This document shows positions 1-12,658 of a stretch of DNA of 64,000 nucleotides, piece by piece. A program made the position numbers and the translations under genes. Within the stretch, counting starts at the first letter, position 1. Each line of letters opens with the position of its first letter. The stretch is from Chimonanthus salicifolius (taxonomy: Eukaryota > Streptophyta > Magnoliopsida > Laurales > Calycanthaceae), in contig CM023535.1 of the NCBI GenBank assembly GCA_013350335.1, positions 28,817,631-28,881,630 of the forward strand, given 5' to 3'. Below the pieces are notes generated by a model, which saw only the letters and a list, made by a program, of their open reading frames with translations, was not told where the DNA came from and made no database searches.

Positions 1-450
1 TAAAATGGACACAAGACTCAAAATAGACACAGTGTAACCCCCCAATACCCCCAAACTTAAATTGAACTTTGTTCGCAATGTTCCCTAATCTACATGTGCA
101 CCTGCAAATTAGAAGAAAATATCAGAATAGAACAATTTGAGTTGAGAAATACCTGAGAGAACTCTCTTTATTCAAAACCTGCAAAAACAATGAAACACAC
201 AAAAACACAACACACAACAAAAAGGACTCTAGACTGACTCTCACACAAGACTGACTGACTCAAACGAATTGAAAATCCTAAACAAGACTGACAACATAGA
301 CAGAATCAGAAAAAGACACACACAAAAAGCAAAAATTTAACGTAGACAAACTGGACAAAATGGACATATGGACATAGACAGGCTCAGACTCAAACAAAGA
401 ATGATGGGTGGATGGATGAATGAGTGGATATGGATAGGCAAACCTTCCTA
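1..450 (-). other. Athila-like element, non-coding region downstream of pol
   Basis: This lies 3' of the integrase stop on the coding (minus) strand. The minus strand carries two G-runs at about 34-55, of the kind often seen downstream of pol in Athila-lineage elements. The rest is rich in CA/AC dinucleotides. No env-like reading frame is visible before the window edge, and the 3' LTR is outside the window. Confidence 0.6.
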
Positions 451-1755
451 TCAATCTTGATAGATAGGATCATCCAGTGGGATCTGAACTTCTTCCTCTG
501 GTTTGTGAAACTCTAAGAATGGTTTAAGACGCTGACCATTAACTTTCCAAACATGGCCATTCTTAGGATGCTTAATCTGAACTGCCCCATGCGAAAAAAC
601 AACATGAACAATATATGGAACTGTCCACTTTGACCTTAATTTTCCCAGAAACAGATGCAATCGAGAATGGTATAGTAAGACCTTCTGACCAACTGTGAAA
701 GTTTTTGTCAGAATATTCTTATCATGAACCAATTTCATCCGATTTTTGTACTTTCTCGCAGTGTCATAGGCATCTTTCCTAATTTCATCCAATTCAGACA
801 ATTGGAGCTTTCTATGCTGCCCAGCCTTGTCTAGAGCAAAATTTATATGCTTGATAGCCCAATATGCACGATGCTCTAACTCAACTGGCAAATGACAGGC
901 TTTCCCATACACTATCCTATAGGGGGACATTCCAATGGGCATCTTGAATGCACTACGATATGCCCAGAGTGCATCAGTAAGTCTCAAAGACCAGTCTTTT
1001 ATGGATGGATTAACTGTCTTCTCCAGAATATGTTTAATCTCTCGGTTTGAAATTTCCACTTGCCCACTTGTTTGTGGATGATAAGGAGTAGCAACCTTAT
1101 CCATCACCCCATATGATTTCATCAATGTTTTAAACGGGCGATTACAGAAGTGCTTACCCCCATCACTGATGATAGTTCGTGGTATTCCAAATCTAGAGAA
1201 AATATTTTCTTTTAAGAAATGAAGGACAACTTTATGATCATTGGTTTTGCAAGCCACCTCTTCTACCCACTTACTAAAATAGTTAACCCCTACCAAAATG
1301 TAAAGATTACCAAAGGAATTAGGAAACGGTCCCATGAAATCAATGCCCCAAACATCAAAAAGTTCAACAGGTAAAATTGGATTTAACGGCATCATATTTC
1401 GACGAGACAGACTACCTAACCTCTGACATCTGTCACATGACACAAAATAGGTATGGGTATCTTTGAACATCGAAGGCCAGTAAAAACCACACTACAAAAT
1501 CTTCGTAGTGGTCTTGTTCAAACTGAAATGACCTCCACAAGCCTGATCATGACAAAACTTAACGACACTGAGTTGACTGGACTCCGAGAGACAACGACGA
1601 ATGATTTGGTCCGAACAATATTTGAACAAGTAGGGATCATCCCAGATAAAGTATTTGACTTCTGCCAAAAATTTTGACTTATCTTGCTTAGTCCAATGCT
1701 CAGGCATCAAACCAGTGACAAGATAATTCACAATATCTGCAAACCAAGGTAATTA
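451..1755 (-). pseudogene. Athila-like integrase domain of pol, degraded
   Basis: The domain would insert element cDNA into the host chromosome. The N-terminal HHCC zinc-binding region is read at about 1620-1425 and includes the C-x2-C pair in CDRC. It is broken by an in-frame TAG at 1492-1494, where Gln is expected, giving a likely CAG-to-TAG change. From 1470 an uninterrupted 339-residue frame carries the catalytic core. The DDE residues are visible: Asp44 in WGIDFMGPF, Asp103 in ISDGGKHF and Glu139 in [11 protein letters not shown] basic C-terminal domain follows and ends in [10 protein letters not shown] at 451. Further stops at 1756-1773 separate it from RNase H. The family call rests on the GPFPxSxGNxYILV and SKWVE motifs typical of Athila. 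The catalytic triad survives, but the protein cannot be made intact. Confidence 0.92.
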
Positions 1756-1770
1756 GGAAACTGACATGAG

Positions 1771-2483
1771 TTACTCATCAGGGAATGATTCAGCAATAGG
1801 TATCGGGTCATCAGAAAATTCAGTTACCAATCTAGACAAATGGTCTGCTACCACATTCTCGGAACCTTTCTTGTCCCGGATTTCAATATCAAATTCTTGT
1901 AGCAAGAGAACCCATCTAATCAAGCGAGACTTAACATCTTTCTTAGATAGAAGATACTTGAGAGCAGCATGATCAGAGTAGATAATGACCTTCGAACCCA
2001 CAAGGTAAGACCGAAATTTGTCTAGCGCAAAAACGACTGCCAACAATTCCTTTTCCGTGGTGGAATAGTGCAATTGAGCATCATTCAACATTTTGCTCGT
2101 ATAATGGATAACATGAGGTAACTTATTAATCATTTGACCTAAAACAGCTCCTACTGCGTATTAAGAAGCATCACACATTATCTCAAAAGGAACAGACCAA
2201 TCAGGAGGTCGAATTATCGGAGCAGAGGTCAATGCAGTTTTCAATTTTTCAAAGGCGTGGACGCACTCATCATTGAAATAGAAATTTGAATCCTTAGTTA
2301 GGAGTCTACAAAGAGGTCTGGAAATTTTATTGAAATCTTTGATAAATCTCCTTTAGAAACCAGCATGACCTAGGAATGATCTGATCACTTTAACAGTTTG
2401 GGGTCGTGGAAGACGAGAGATCAAATCGACCTTAGCTTTATCGACTTTTATTCCTTTGTCTGATATAATGTAAGACTATGCCT
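1771..2483 (-). pseudogene. Athila-like RT C-terminus and RNase H, degraded
   Basis: This is the continuation of the pol frame interrupted by the LTR at 2489-6009. Reading the minus strand from 2483, the sequence resumes the RT palm/connection (SDKGI, then a FLGHAGF-like motif) and enters RNase H. An in-frame stop at 2161-2163 falls just after the CDAS-type motif holding the first catalytic Asp. A 120-residue open stretch (2133-1771) then gives the [20 protein letters not shown] and [10 protein letters not shown] motifs and ends after VADHLSRL. RNase H would degrade the RNA strand during reverse transcription. The left side of the LTR fits the right side codon for codon across the 5-bp duplication, so this half and 6015-6617 were one gene before the insertion. 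Confidence 0.9.
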
Positions 2484-2488
2484 TGTTT
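2484..2488. repeat. Target-site duplication TGTTT, left copy (LTR A)
   Basis: TGTTT immediately precedes the TGTAACGCC-type end of LTR A and is repeated at 6010-6014. It is a 5-bp duplication as expected for Ty3/gypsy integration. Removing one copy plus the LTR restores the Athila RT reading frame. Confidence 0.95.
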
Positions 2489-5400
2489 TGTAACACCCCG
2501 CCCTTTTTCACTCGCTTCTTCCCTAAAATTCAGAGTCTATTTTTTTTTTATAACAGAGTAGAGTGATAGAACGCGGGACGTCATGACGTGAGCTAAGTCC
2601 GAACTTCCAAAGTCCAACCCTTAACTGGCCAACCCTATGTGTGTATGGACTGAGTCCATGAAAAATGGTTCACACATAGCAATATCAACTTGCGGAATAA
2701 AAATCATAATCTGCGGAATCATAACATCAAAATGCGGAATCAAGTCCTTGTTCATAATTAAAACATCATAATTATCAAATAAATCATCCAACCATCTAAG
2801 TTATTACATTCCGTAATCTAGATACTCAAATACAAATTCATGAGTAATTTTATTCAAAACATATAAAATAAGTCTTCCGAGCTCCTATGCCTGGTCCATT
2901 TTACGTTCATCGTTCCCTTGATTACTTGCATCATCAACTAGGGTAAAAGTAGGACGTTAGAACAATGCGCCCAGTAGGTATTCCAGTTACGGCTAACACA
3001 TGGTTAGTACAAAACATATATTATAACATAATATCGTAATGTCAAAACCATATAAATCCACGCCATGCAATGATGACAAATGCAATGAGTCCCACCCATC
3101 ACATGTACATAATTGTACCCACCACATAGGTCTTCCGGACGCCCCGGCGGAGTGTGGACCCTCCGGTTTCTTCCTAATGGAAAAGCACATCAAGGTATAC
3201 CACATAGGTTTTTCAGACGCCCCGACGGAGTGTGGACCCTCCGGTTACCAAATCCTTCACCCCATGCCATGCATGAGATGCCAGTGAAACACATGCTATT
3301 TTATAACATAAACATAGCATTGAAAATCATATTTAAAACACATGTTATTTCCTCATATAAAGATAGCATTTAAAATCACAATTTAAATCATATCCTTTGC
3401 AGCATAAGTTCATCAAAAATAAGATAAGGCACAATGTACATAAACCCATGGTTTCAAAAAGGTGGAATCCTACCAAAGATCATTAACGTGTGCTTGTGTC
3501 TTTCGTCCAAGAATCGATCACCGATCGTGCACCGCTTGCGAGATCCCGTTACCTTATAATATAATAATAAATCAACAAGTCCCACTTGATTTACAAGGTT
3601 CTAAGTCCATAAACAAAACCCCATGGGGTTCGGCCATACACCATGGCCGACCCCATGGCTTACCATTTTCACACCTATTTACGAAAATGCCATTGTTTCC
3701 CTCTTTCATTTAAATCTTCCATAATTAGACCCTATAAATTTCCTTAACTAAACAAGTCCATCAACCACAACTCATGGGGTTCGGCCATACACCAATGGCC
3801 GAACCCATGATCCTCTACTTTGGCTTGTAATTACCATTTTGCCACTAGCTTAGGTTCATGTTTTCCCATTAATTCAATCATCATATTAAATTCATAGAAA
3901 TCCATTTCCCTTGATTCCTTATCACATGAACCTAACCCATAGAATTATTTCATGGGGTTTGGTCATGCATCATGGCCGAACCCTATCTCCAATATTTCCA
4001 TAAATTTACAATAATGCCATTCATGGCTAACCTTCCATTTTTAATCAATTATTTACAATTTTGCCACTCATGGCTTACAAAACCCATAGTTTCTTTTAAA
4101 ATCATTCACCCGTTACATGGTCCATAATAATTTCTCAACAACTTAAGTTTATACTTAGAAAGTCCACATTTAGAAACTTTTTAATTTCATTATCCAACTT
4201 CCATACTTAGAAAGTCCCTAAAATGGAAACTTTCTAAATTTATCATTTCCTAATCTTGGATCCATAATTCCAAGTTCTTTCCATAATTAGGTCCTTTCTA
4301 AATTAAAGACTTTCCAATATAATCCTACCTTCCAAAAATTAAAGGCTTTCCAATTTAATCCTACCTTCCAAAAACAATTAACATACTTTAAAAATGCCAT
4401 TACAACTCCATGGGGTTTGGCCATACACCATGGCCGAACCCTATGGTTCATAAGGTTCTCTTTTAAAATCCATACATAGTATTCAAGGGCTTTCATCATT
4501 CACACTTCCATAAATCAATAGTTTCCAAACTTAATCTCCATCTTTCCATAATTGGAAGGTTTCCTTACTTAAACTCCACCTTTCCATAATTGGAAGATTT
4601 CCATAATTAAACTCTAACTTTCCCTAATTGGAAGGTTTCCATAATTAATTCCTACCTTCCATTTTAATCCAAGATCCATAATTAGAATAGGTTCTTAGAT
4701 TAGCAACCTCCTTCCATAAATGGAAGCTTTCTAAAATTAGCAACTCCTTCCTTAAATGGAAGCTTTCTAAATTTAGCAACTCCTTCCTTAAATGGAACCT
4801 TTCTAAATTTAGCAACTCCTTCCTTAAATTGAAGCTTTCTAAATTTAGCAACCTTCATTCCATACTTGGATAGTTTCCAAGTTTAGCAATCCAAATCCAT
4901 CGACCATTCCAAAACTACCCCATGGGGTTCGGCCATACACCATGGCCGAACCCTATGGTTCATGATCTTGTCCATCAATTTAGATCCATTAAAAACATTC
5001 AATAATAAGATTATCAAAATTCCATGGTTTTCATTTAAAAAAATCCTCTTATTACATAAGCATAATTCCTTAATCTTATCACCTTATTGAATTCCTCTCC
5101 ATGGGGTTTGGCCATACCCATAGCCGAACCCTATGGTTCCATTCTTTTCCTCTTTTTAATTGCAATCAAAATAACATAGCCTTCCATGGTTTTCAATCCT
5201 CCAAAACCCATGAATTAAACACTTCTTTCCATGGGGTTCGGGCATGCACTATGGCCGAACCCTATGGTTCTTTCTTTTCCATTTAAATCATTAAATCATC
5301 ACCAATCTTCCTCCATGGGGTTCGGCCAAACACCATGGCCAAACCCTATGGTTCTTTATTTCAAAATAAAATTATTAAACAAGATACTAACCTTTTCCAA

Positions 5401-6009
5401 TTCTGGGCTCTTCCAAATCTTTCTCCTTTCTTCTTAATTTTCCTCTAACCAAGACACCTCTTGTTGGCCGAGTAACTTTCTTCTTTTTCTTGCTTTTGGC
5501 GAGAATGAGAGATTGAGAGAGAGATAGAGGGAGTTCGGCTATGAAGGTGTAAACCTTGTGCCTTTGTCCCTCTCTCCTTTTATAATATTTCCCTTGGTCC
5601 ACATTTAGGAAGTGCCCAAGATAGATACTTCCCCCCCTTAGGCCGTGCGTCCCTTCCTTGTTGAGTGAGTGCCAACCTCCCTTTCTTATTTAAAAACCTT
5701 CCCTTAATCCTATCTTTAGTTAAATTAGATAGTTTCCTTAGCTACCAATGCATGCGCATAACCTATAGATTTATTATCTAAAATTCGGCCAAGGCAATCT
5801 ATAATAATTCTCTCCATGCGCATAATCATAGGTTGCATTACTAAATTAATTTGAGCCCCATTTAATTTATTGAAACCAATTCTACAATCAATTGGGTCTT
5901 AATTGGGTCATGGCCCAATTCTTTATCCAAATAAGTTCCAATCTAAAATTCACAAATTTAAAATGGATATTTTCATAAAAATAATAAATTGAAAATCCGA
6001 GGTGTTACA
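2489..6009 (-). mobile_element. Solo chromovirus LTR A (3521 bp), inside Athila RT
   Basis: The element ends in TGTAAC...GTTACA and is flanked by TGTTT on both sides with no internal domain, so it is a solo LTR left by recombination between two LTRs. Orientation comes from the promoter side: on the minus strand a TATAAAA box (5578-5584) is followed by a pyrimidine-rich leader, a GTTAGT donor-like site (5386-5391), the hairpin array (3621-5351), a CCCTAG acceptor-like block (AG at 2938-2939) and AATAAA (2849-2854). Hairpins are at 3621-3658, 3773-3809, 3951-3986, 4408-4446, 4920-4958, 5099-5136, 5229-5267 and 5313-5351. Between 4140 and 4870 the spacers contain many diverged copies of a short motif around TTAGAAAGTTTC. 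The U3 region carries ATGCGCAT palindromes near 5753 and 5816. Confidence 0.95.
3621..5351 (-). repeat. Hairpin array in LTR A (8 copies)
   Basis: Eight copies of the inverted repeat with arms of 15-17 nt (plus-strand reading CATGGGGTTCGGCCAT, then ATGGCCGAACCCTATG) are separated by 60-470 nt of AT-rich spacer. Two copies show CpG decay (TTTGG for TTCGG at 4408 and 5099). Confidence 0.9.
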
Positions 6010-6014
6010 TGTTT
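6010..6014. repeat. Target-site duplication TGTTT, right copy (LTR A)
   Basis: This is the second copy of the 5-bp duplication that flanks LTR A. Confidence 0.95.
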
Positions 6015-6617
6015 CACCATGAAATGACATTTTTCCCAATTGAGTACTAGGTGTTTTTCTTTACATCGGACTAACACAAGGGTTAGATGATGTAGGCATT
6101 GGCCAAACGAAGAACCAAAGACTGAGAAATCATCCATAAAAACTTCCAAACATCGCTCTACCATGTATGAAAATTTGCTGATCATACACCGCTGAAAGGT
6201 AGCAGGTGCATTGCACAACCCAAAAGGCATGCGACGGTAGACGAAAGTACCAAATGGACAGGTGAAGGTGGTCTCCTCCTGATCCTCAAGAGCAACACAG
6301 ATTTGGTTATAGCCGGAATAACCATCGAGAAAACAGTAGAATGCATGATCGGCCAAACGCTCAAGCATCTGATCAATGAATGGAAGTGGGAAGTGATCCT
6401 TACGAGTGGCAGTATTCAGTTTTCGGTAGTCAATACAAACTCTCCAACCCGTTTGGACACGGGTAGGAACTAGCTCATTATCCTTATTCTTAACTACCGT
6501 CACACCAAATTTCTTTGGGACAACCTGTATCGGACTCACCCATGGACTATCAGAGATCGGGTAGATGATACCCCCCTTGAGAAGTTTTAAAATTTCGACT
6601 CTTACTACGTCCTGCAT
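6015..6617 (-). pseudogene. Athila-like reverse transcriptase, N-terminal two thirds
   Basis: This is the catalytic core of RT. Visible in order are GGIIYPISDSPWVSPIQVVPKK (finger region), WRVCIDYRKLN, FPLPFIDQMLERLA, YCFLDGYSGYNQI (containing the first catalytic Asp), MPFGLCNAPATFQRCM and EVFMDDFSVFG (the YxDD-type FMDD box, intact). The frame then reaches CHFMV and is cut by solo LTR A at 6009. It resumes at 2483. Upstream, a frame break at about 6618-6640 separates it from the protease frame. Family motifs match Athila-type RT. The residues for catalysis are present, but the insertion abolishes the gene. Confidence 0.93.
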
Positions 6618-6635
6618 TACCAGATTCAGTCGTCT

Positions 6636-7793
6636 CTATGGTTCTCTAGACGTCTTAGAGTTCTCCTCCAAGTGAATTTTGTGCATGACCACAGAGGGGT
6701 TGATCCCTTTAAGATCGGCAATGGACCATCCAATAGCTTCTCTATGTTCTCTCAAAACAGCAAGGAGTTTAGACTCCTGCTCTGAAGTTAAATCGGAAGC
6801 TATGATGACTGGTAGGGTGTCGAATGGTCCAAAGTAAGAATATTTTAAAGTCTCAAGGAGTGGTTTGAGCTCTAATTTTGGTGGTTTCTCGACAGAGGGG
6901 ACTGGTACAGATTGACTCACAGGGAGAGGTTCGAATTTCCTTGCTCTAACATCAACATATGGAACTTCATTCAGTAGAGCATTCACCTCTTGCTCACCAT
7001 TTTTATTGAAATCTGTGCCAAATGGGGACAGAGACTTCTCGAATGGATCATCACAAATAAAGTGAAGAAATGATTCTTCGACAGAACTCTGAATCAAATT
7101 AACCTCGTACAGATCATCTGTACAGGAAGGTTGTTTACACAGGTTGAACACATTGAGTTCTGTCGTCAGATCTCCAAACGACAACCTAAGCATACCATCT
7201 TGACAATTGATAACAGCTTTAGCGGTGGCCAAGAATGGTCGTTCAAGAATAACCGGAATATGCCCACTTTTGTTTTGAACAGGTTGTGTATCCAACACTA
7301 CAAAATCGACCGGAAAGTAGAATTTGTCTACTTTCACCAGGACGTCTTGGATCACACCTCTCGGGATTTTCACAGAGCAATCGGTTAACTGAAGTGTGAT
7401 AGTAGTGGGTTTCAACTCACCCAACCCTAACTGCTCATAAACAGAGTACGACAGAAGGCTGACACTGGCTCCAAGATCTAACAAAGCCCTATCAATGTCA
7501 AATGTTCCAATGGTGCAAGCGATGGTTGGGCACCCAAGATCCTTGTATTTTATTGGAAACCATTGTTGGATGAGTGAACTTGCAATTTCTGGTAAAAAGG
7601 CCTTTTTGGGAACATTGGTTTTCCGTTTCACCGTAAAGAGATCTTTAAAAAAGTTGGCATAGGAGGGTACCTGGTTTATAGCTTCAAGTAGAGGTATATT
7701 GATACTGACGTATTTAAATACCTCTAATGTGTCACTATAGGGCACTCCTTTGTTAGGATTGGCTAACTTCTGAGGGTACGGAGCTTTAGACAC
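6636..7793 (-). pseudogene. Athila-like aspartic protease region of pol
   Basis: This is an open stretch of 385 residues on the minus strand. The protease active site is read as DLGASVSLL (Asp-Leu-Gly-Ala), the variant used by Athila-lineage elements in place of D-S/T-G. It is followed by SVYEQLGLGELKPT and the PRGVIQDVLVKV block. The C-terminal part is a linker that ends near SDLTSEQESKLLAVLREHREAIGWSI, the usual start of the RT lead-in. The protease would process the Gag-Pol polyprotein. A stop and frameshift follow at about 6636, so RT is in another frame. Confidence 0.92.
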
Positions 7794-7889
7794 AAAAATA
7801 TTATTAGGAGGTGCTTCAGGTGTATTTTGGACGGAAGATGGACTAGGAAGGTCCTTTTGATGCTTTGGTTGACCAGCTGTTTGGTCTTC

Positions 7890-9437
7890 CTATTGTTTAG
7901 ACGATTCAACCTTGTTATCTACCTGCCTCCCAGACCTCAAGGTAGTAATGGATTTAGCGTTGTCTGGATTAGATGACGAAACCTCATTCTGTCCCTTGGG
8001 ATTTGGGATAGGCTGACTGGGGAACTTGCTTTTCTCCCTATTTCCTATCGCGGTAGCTAATTGCCCAAGCTGTGTTTCAAGCTTGTGCATAGCTTGTTGG
8101 GTGGATTGCATGAACTGCTGCAATGTATCCTCGAGAGAGGGCTTACGTTGTTGAGATGGACCGGACTGATATGATGGATTTGGCTGGGGTCGATGATTTT
8201 GAGATGGATGGTATGGTTGGTTCTGAGGTGGTTGGGGAGGTTGATATGACTGACCTTGATATTGAGGGGTACTTGACCTACTGGAGGTTGATTCTGACGC
8301 CATGAAAAATTTGGATGATTTCACCAATTAGGATTGTATGTGGCAGAAAATGGGGTTCCCTGCTGTTTTCCAAAATTATTGAATGCGTTAGCCTGCTCGG
8401 TTGAGCACTCAGCATTTGATCCTATGGAAGGATAGTTTTGGGCAGTGTGTCCTAAGTTAGAACACAATGCACAAACCTCAGCATGCATTCCTAATGATGG
8501 GTTCATCGCCTGAGACATCGCTAAAACATCTACTTTTTTTCGTTAGGTTTGCTATCGCAATCTTAATGTCAAAGTCATTGTTAACTTCATACAAACCTCC
8601 TCTCTTTGATGTTTGTGCTGAATTCTCTCTTTTGGAGAAGTCCCATCGTTGAGAACTTTCTGCCAATGATTTTAAGAAATTCCATCCATTGTTTGCTATT
8701 AGCTGTAAAAATTCCCCACCCTTCATAGACTCGACCATTGTGCGGTTCGATGTGGTTAAACCATCATAAAAGAATTGTACGAGTCTCCCTGTATCATAGC
8801 TGAGGTGGGGGCATTTACTCAACGAATCTTTGAATCTTTCCCATGACTCACAGAATTGTTCATCCTCCTTCTGATAAAAGTTTGAAATTTCTTTCCTGAG
8901 GGCGTTAGTTTTTGATACAGGGAAAAATTTATACAAAAATTTGTTGGCCAACTGATCCCAAGTTGTGATGGAATTTGCAGGTAGAGAATTTAGCCAAGAT
9001 TTCACTTTTTCTTTGAGAGGAAAAGGAAATAAACGAAGTCTAATGGATTCATCAGTGATGCCTTGAAGTTTGATGGTGGTCCAAATCTCTAAGAATTCTT
9101 TAACATGTAAGTAAGGGTCCTCACGATCAAGTCCATGGAATGCGGGTAAAAGATGCAATAGGGCTGGTTTGAGTTCAAATGCCACATTAGTTGCTGGAAC
9201 AACTATGCCGGATGGTGTGTTGGGTGTGACTGGTGAGAAGTAGTCTTGGAGGATTTTCTCTTCGACTCTTTCTCCAGCCATGTTAGGTGATGGTGATGGT
9301 GGTGGTGGTGAAGGTGGACTGTCTATGTCTATGGCTGTGCTGGACTGAACTCCGGAGGCAACGATCGGTAAATCGATGGAAAACGTAACTCGAACCAAGC
9401 GATTGTTAGAGTCATGATGCCAATAATTCATACACAA
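7890..9437 (-). pseudogene. Athila-like gag, frameshifted
   Basis: The first open stretch (9437-8478) holds the Athila-type capsid region: FELKPALLHLLPAFHG, LKEKVKSWLNSLPANSITTW, LANKFLYKFFPVSK and WERFKDSLSKCPH. The likely start is the Met at 9281 (MAGERVEEK) rather than the Met at 9437, because the text before it is less gag-like. A frameshift near 8480-8520 moves the frame. The next piece (8518-8321) holds a damaged zinc knuckle, CALCSNLGHTAQNY, with Tyr where the last Cys should be. The tail (8327-7890) is Gln/Pro/Ser-rich and ends in a coiled-coil-like MHKLETQLGQLATAI stretch. Gag would form the cytoplasmic particle that packages element RNA. Confidence 0.9.
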
Positions 9438-10730
9438 ACACGATCATTCACGCTCAATCAAATCCACACAAAATATGACCAAAACCTAGATTGACACAGG
9501 GATCCTACACTCTAGACTGCTCTTAATCTCCTTTCCATGAAATTTAAGCGTCCAATGAGAGTTTAACTACAAGCACGGCCAGGTAAGTTTCTAGGTAAGT
9601 GGAGGAGCACAATGGCAATCCACTTAACTTTCCACTTATCCTTTCGGTTATTTACATCTTGGTGACAAAACTAGCCTAGACAACATGCTCGAAGAAAAAC
9701 TATCCACCAGTGAAGTAAAAATAACTGAATCAAAGATGGTCCTAATGATCATGAAAAACCCTCAACGATGGTTCTAAATTGATTTTAATTGGGTAATGCA
9801 TGAACCAATTTTACTAATATTTTTGAATTTTTCTATTTTGTGAATGCAGGTCTAAAATACCAATGCAAGATTCAAGCAAATATGAAAACAATAAACAAAC
9901 AATTTAACCTAATGCATGAACTAGCAACATAAATGCATGAGCAAATTAAATATGCAATTTTTTTTATGCAAAAGAAATGCAAGACAACCTAATAAAAACT
10001 ATATGAATGCATGAAAATTAAAAATTAAAGAAAGAGATTGAATACGTGTACCTTGGCTTTTTTTTTTATTTATTAGCAAGCGCAATTTTTCTTTTTTTAG
10101 CAAATTTTTTCGCAAGAATTTTCAAAGCACCTGCACAAAACAAAACTCAAAACCATGGTGAAACATTTAATCAAATAAAATATGCATGATTCATAAACTA
10201 AATGCAGATTTCCTAATGTTATAACTAGTGGAGGAAATTAAATAATTGGAACCTAATTAAGAACTCTAAACTAAATTAAGACCATAAAAATTTCTAAATT
10301 AATATCCACCAAATTAATCCAAATCAGATTTTCAAGTAAATTCAAAGTTGTTCCATGATTTTTCAAATTTGTTTTTTCTTCGACACTGTAACTGGAACAT
10401 TCCACATTTAGATCTATTTTTTAAAATTAGAACATGACTAAATTGGATTAAAATTCTAAGATTAGAAAATGTTGAAAATAGAAACTAGACATTTTTAGAA
10501 GTTTCTAAAAATAGAAATCTTCAAAAATAAAAATTTTCTAAATTTAGCAGTGATTCCAAATTTAAATAATCTCTTTATTATTTTTAGAACTTCTAAATAA
10601 GGCAACCTTCTAAAATTAGAGTGTCGAAAAAAAATAGAAACTTCTAATTTTAAAGAGTTGCCAAAAATAGATATTTCTAAAATAATCATTATTTCCAAAA
10701 ATAAATAATTCAATGGCGATTTGTTTTAAG
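9438..10730 (-). other. Athila-like element leader (5' untranslated region)
   Basis: About 1.3 kb between PBS and gag on the minus strand is strongly AT-rich. It includes a stretch at 10440-10700 made of many small inverted TTCTAAAATTAGAA-like motifs. No convincing reading frame was seen. Confidence 0.6.
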
Positions 10731-10749
10731 TTCCCCAACAACGGCGCCA
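10731..10749 (-). promoter_or_regulatory. Primer binding site, tRNA-Asp type
   Basis: The minus strand reads TGGCGCCGTTGTTGGGGAA, matching the TGGCGCCGTTGcCGGGGA primer site known from Athila/Tat elements with one clear change. It fixes the element's orientation and places its 5' LTR at higher coordinates. Confidence 0.85.
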
Positions 10750-10755
10750 AAAACT

Positions 10756-12636
10756 TGTTGTGCAAATTTTAAATTTATAACTCGCATGCGCACGAACCAT
10801 TTAGATAGTATAGCGATTAAGTACGAGGTCGAACCATTCAGAACTTAGGAAAATATATTCACGAAAATACACCATTGAATTACGTATTCTAAGAACTTTG
10901 AGAAATATGGAGAAAAATCATAAATATGGAGTTATTTATCTAATCTATGAACTTTAGTTTTAATTTAGAAACATTCCAAATTTAAACATAAAATCTAACA
11001 ATTTAAACTAATTTTAATCAAGATGGTGGCATTAATATAAAAATATAAACAATCTCAATCTAATTTAAAATACAAAATTAAGATGCAATTAAATTATTTC
11101 CAACCTAGTTCATCAATTTCAAGAGTTTTTTTGGATTTATAAACAAAATAAAATTAAAGACACCTAAATTACCTATGTACATATTTACAATAGAACTGAC
11201 TCAAAGAATCAAGGAGGCATTATTTTCCATATTTTAAAAATAAAACAAAGGCCTAGAATACGGAGCTCACGTGAATTACCAATCATGCATTATAAATATT
11301 CTACGAATTAAATCCATGAATTTCATTAAATTAAAAATTCCAAATTAAACCTTAGAATTAATAGAATTTAAACTTTATCTCCAAATATAAAATATTTCAT
11401 CACACTCTTAAAATAAGAGCCTTAAATCGAATAAGGAAGTTTATTCAATCTAAATTTTCATCACATTTAATCTGAAATAATTAAAATAAATCCACACATA
11501 AACTTAATTAAAGAATAAAAATAAAATCAAATAATCATCATACATAAATTGAATAATTGGAAAACCATAACTAAATATTTCATCACACCTCAATTTTATT
11601 AATGAAACATGAAATTAAATTACAAACCAATGGAATTGAAATTAAAGGATAAGAAAATACAACACCACAAATTAAAAATACCAACCTTAAGAACTCAATG
11701 AAAATATCCCAAAATCTTCTCTTTAATTCCTCCAATTCTTTGCACAGCCCTTAATTCCTTAGCCCAGTTCGATTGTTTCTGTGATCGAAACATTGTATTT
11801 ATAATGAAACAAAGGGATGAAATAAGCAAGAAGTGGCCCCCGTCGGTTAGACTATACACGGTAACTTTTTGTCACTCCCTTTATTTTCTCTTTCTTATTA
11901 TTGTCATCTCGATACCTGCTTCTCTTTCTATTTTTTCCTCTGTTCTTTTCTCTCTATTTTCAGCCAACCATCCTTTTATTCTCAGTTATAGCCATCAGCC
12001 AACAACTTCTTCATACGAATGGCAGCGTCCCTTTCATTCTCTTTTTTTTTTCTTCTTTATTTCAATTCTCTATTGGCTGCTCTACTGGTTTTTTTTCTTT
12101 TTACTCTCTCTGGTTTTCACACCTGCACCCTCTGCTTTGGTTTCTCTGTTTTGCTCTGCCGTGAAAACTGATATGGACGTTGTATTCTCCTAGCATATAC
12201 AGATTTGCAACAATGGTTATTGCTCTTCAAATGTTGCTGCTAGTTTTCATTCCTTTTCTTTCCATTTACTACTACCTTTCTGCTCTTGTATTCAGGATTG
12301 TTTTACACCCAGCTACTACACATTTGCTGCTGTATTTTATTTTTCTTCAGGCGGTGATTTCCTTTTCTTACATCTACTGCTTTTTTTTTTTGTTTTCTTT
12401 CTCTTCTGCACCGTCTCAATGGAGTTTCCATGACAGCAGCACCATCTCTCTTTTACTGCTGTATGACTTTACTTTTACTGATTGCCACATCTTCCTTTTG
12501 TTGGCTGAAGTCACCACCTGGCTGCTAAACAACCCAAGGCATTGCTGTATGTAATTTCTTAGCTGATCAGTGAAACATGTGTTGTTCTTGGCTGCCACTT
12601 GCTGTACAAAAGTCCTCTCTTCTTCTTTACTGTACA
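10756..12636 (-). mobile_element. Athila-like 5' LTR (outer boundary approximate)
   Basis: The inner end reads TGTTGTGC on the plus strand, six bases from the PBS. The minus strand has a TATAAATAC box at about 11795. The half nearer the PBS (10756-11700) is AT-rich, while the U3 half (11860-12560) is strongly pyrimidine-rich on the plus strand. The outer end is uncertain: TGTACA ending at 12636 or 12607 are candidates, and recognisable chromovirus protease sequence starts at about 12659. The element appears to have landed in that chromovirus. The opposite LTR and target duplication are outside the window. Confidence 0.6.
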
Positions 12637-12658
12637 AAGGTCACCAACTGACTTGTGA

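Noticed and set aside
1453..1677. Plus-strand frame of 74 residues
   Set aside because: It is a shadow frame opposite the Athila integrase.
5387..5602. Basic 71-72 residue frames in the leader of LTR A and LTR C (33463-33681)
   Set aside because: They come from the GA-rich leader. The two are not similar in sequence, and the other LTRs lack a matching frame.
10780..10800. ATGCGCA in the Athila LTR as the same regulatory motif as in chromovirus U3
   Set aside because: Single, incomplete copy with no repeat. Likely chance.
11804..12193. 129-residue hydrophobic frame on the plus strand
   Set aside because: It lies antisense in the pyrimidine-rich U3 of the Athila LTR. T/C-rich DNA gives Phe/Leu/Ser-rich frames by composition alone.
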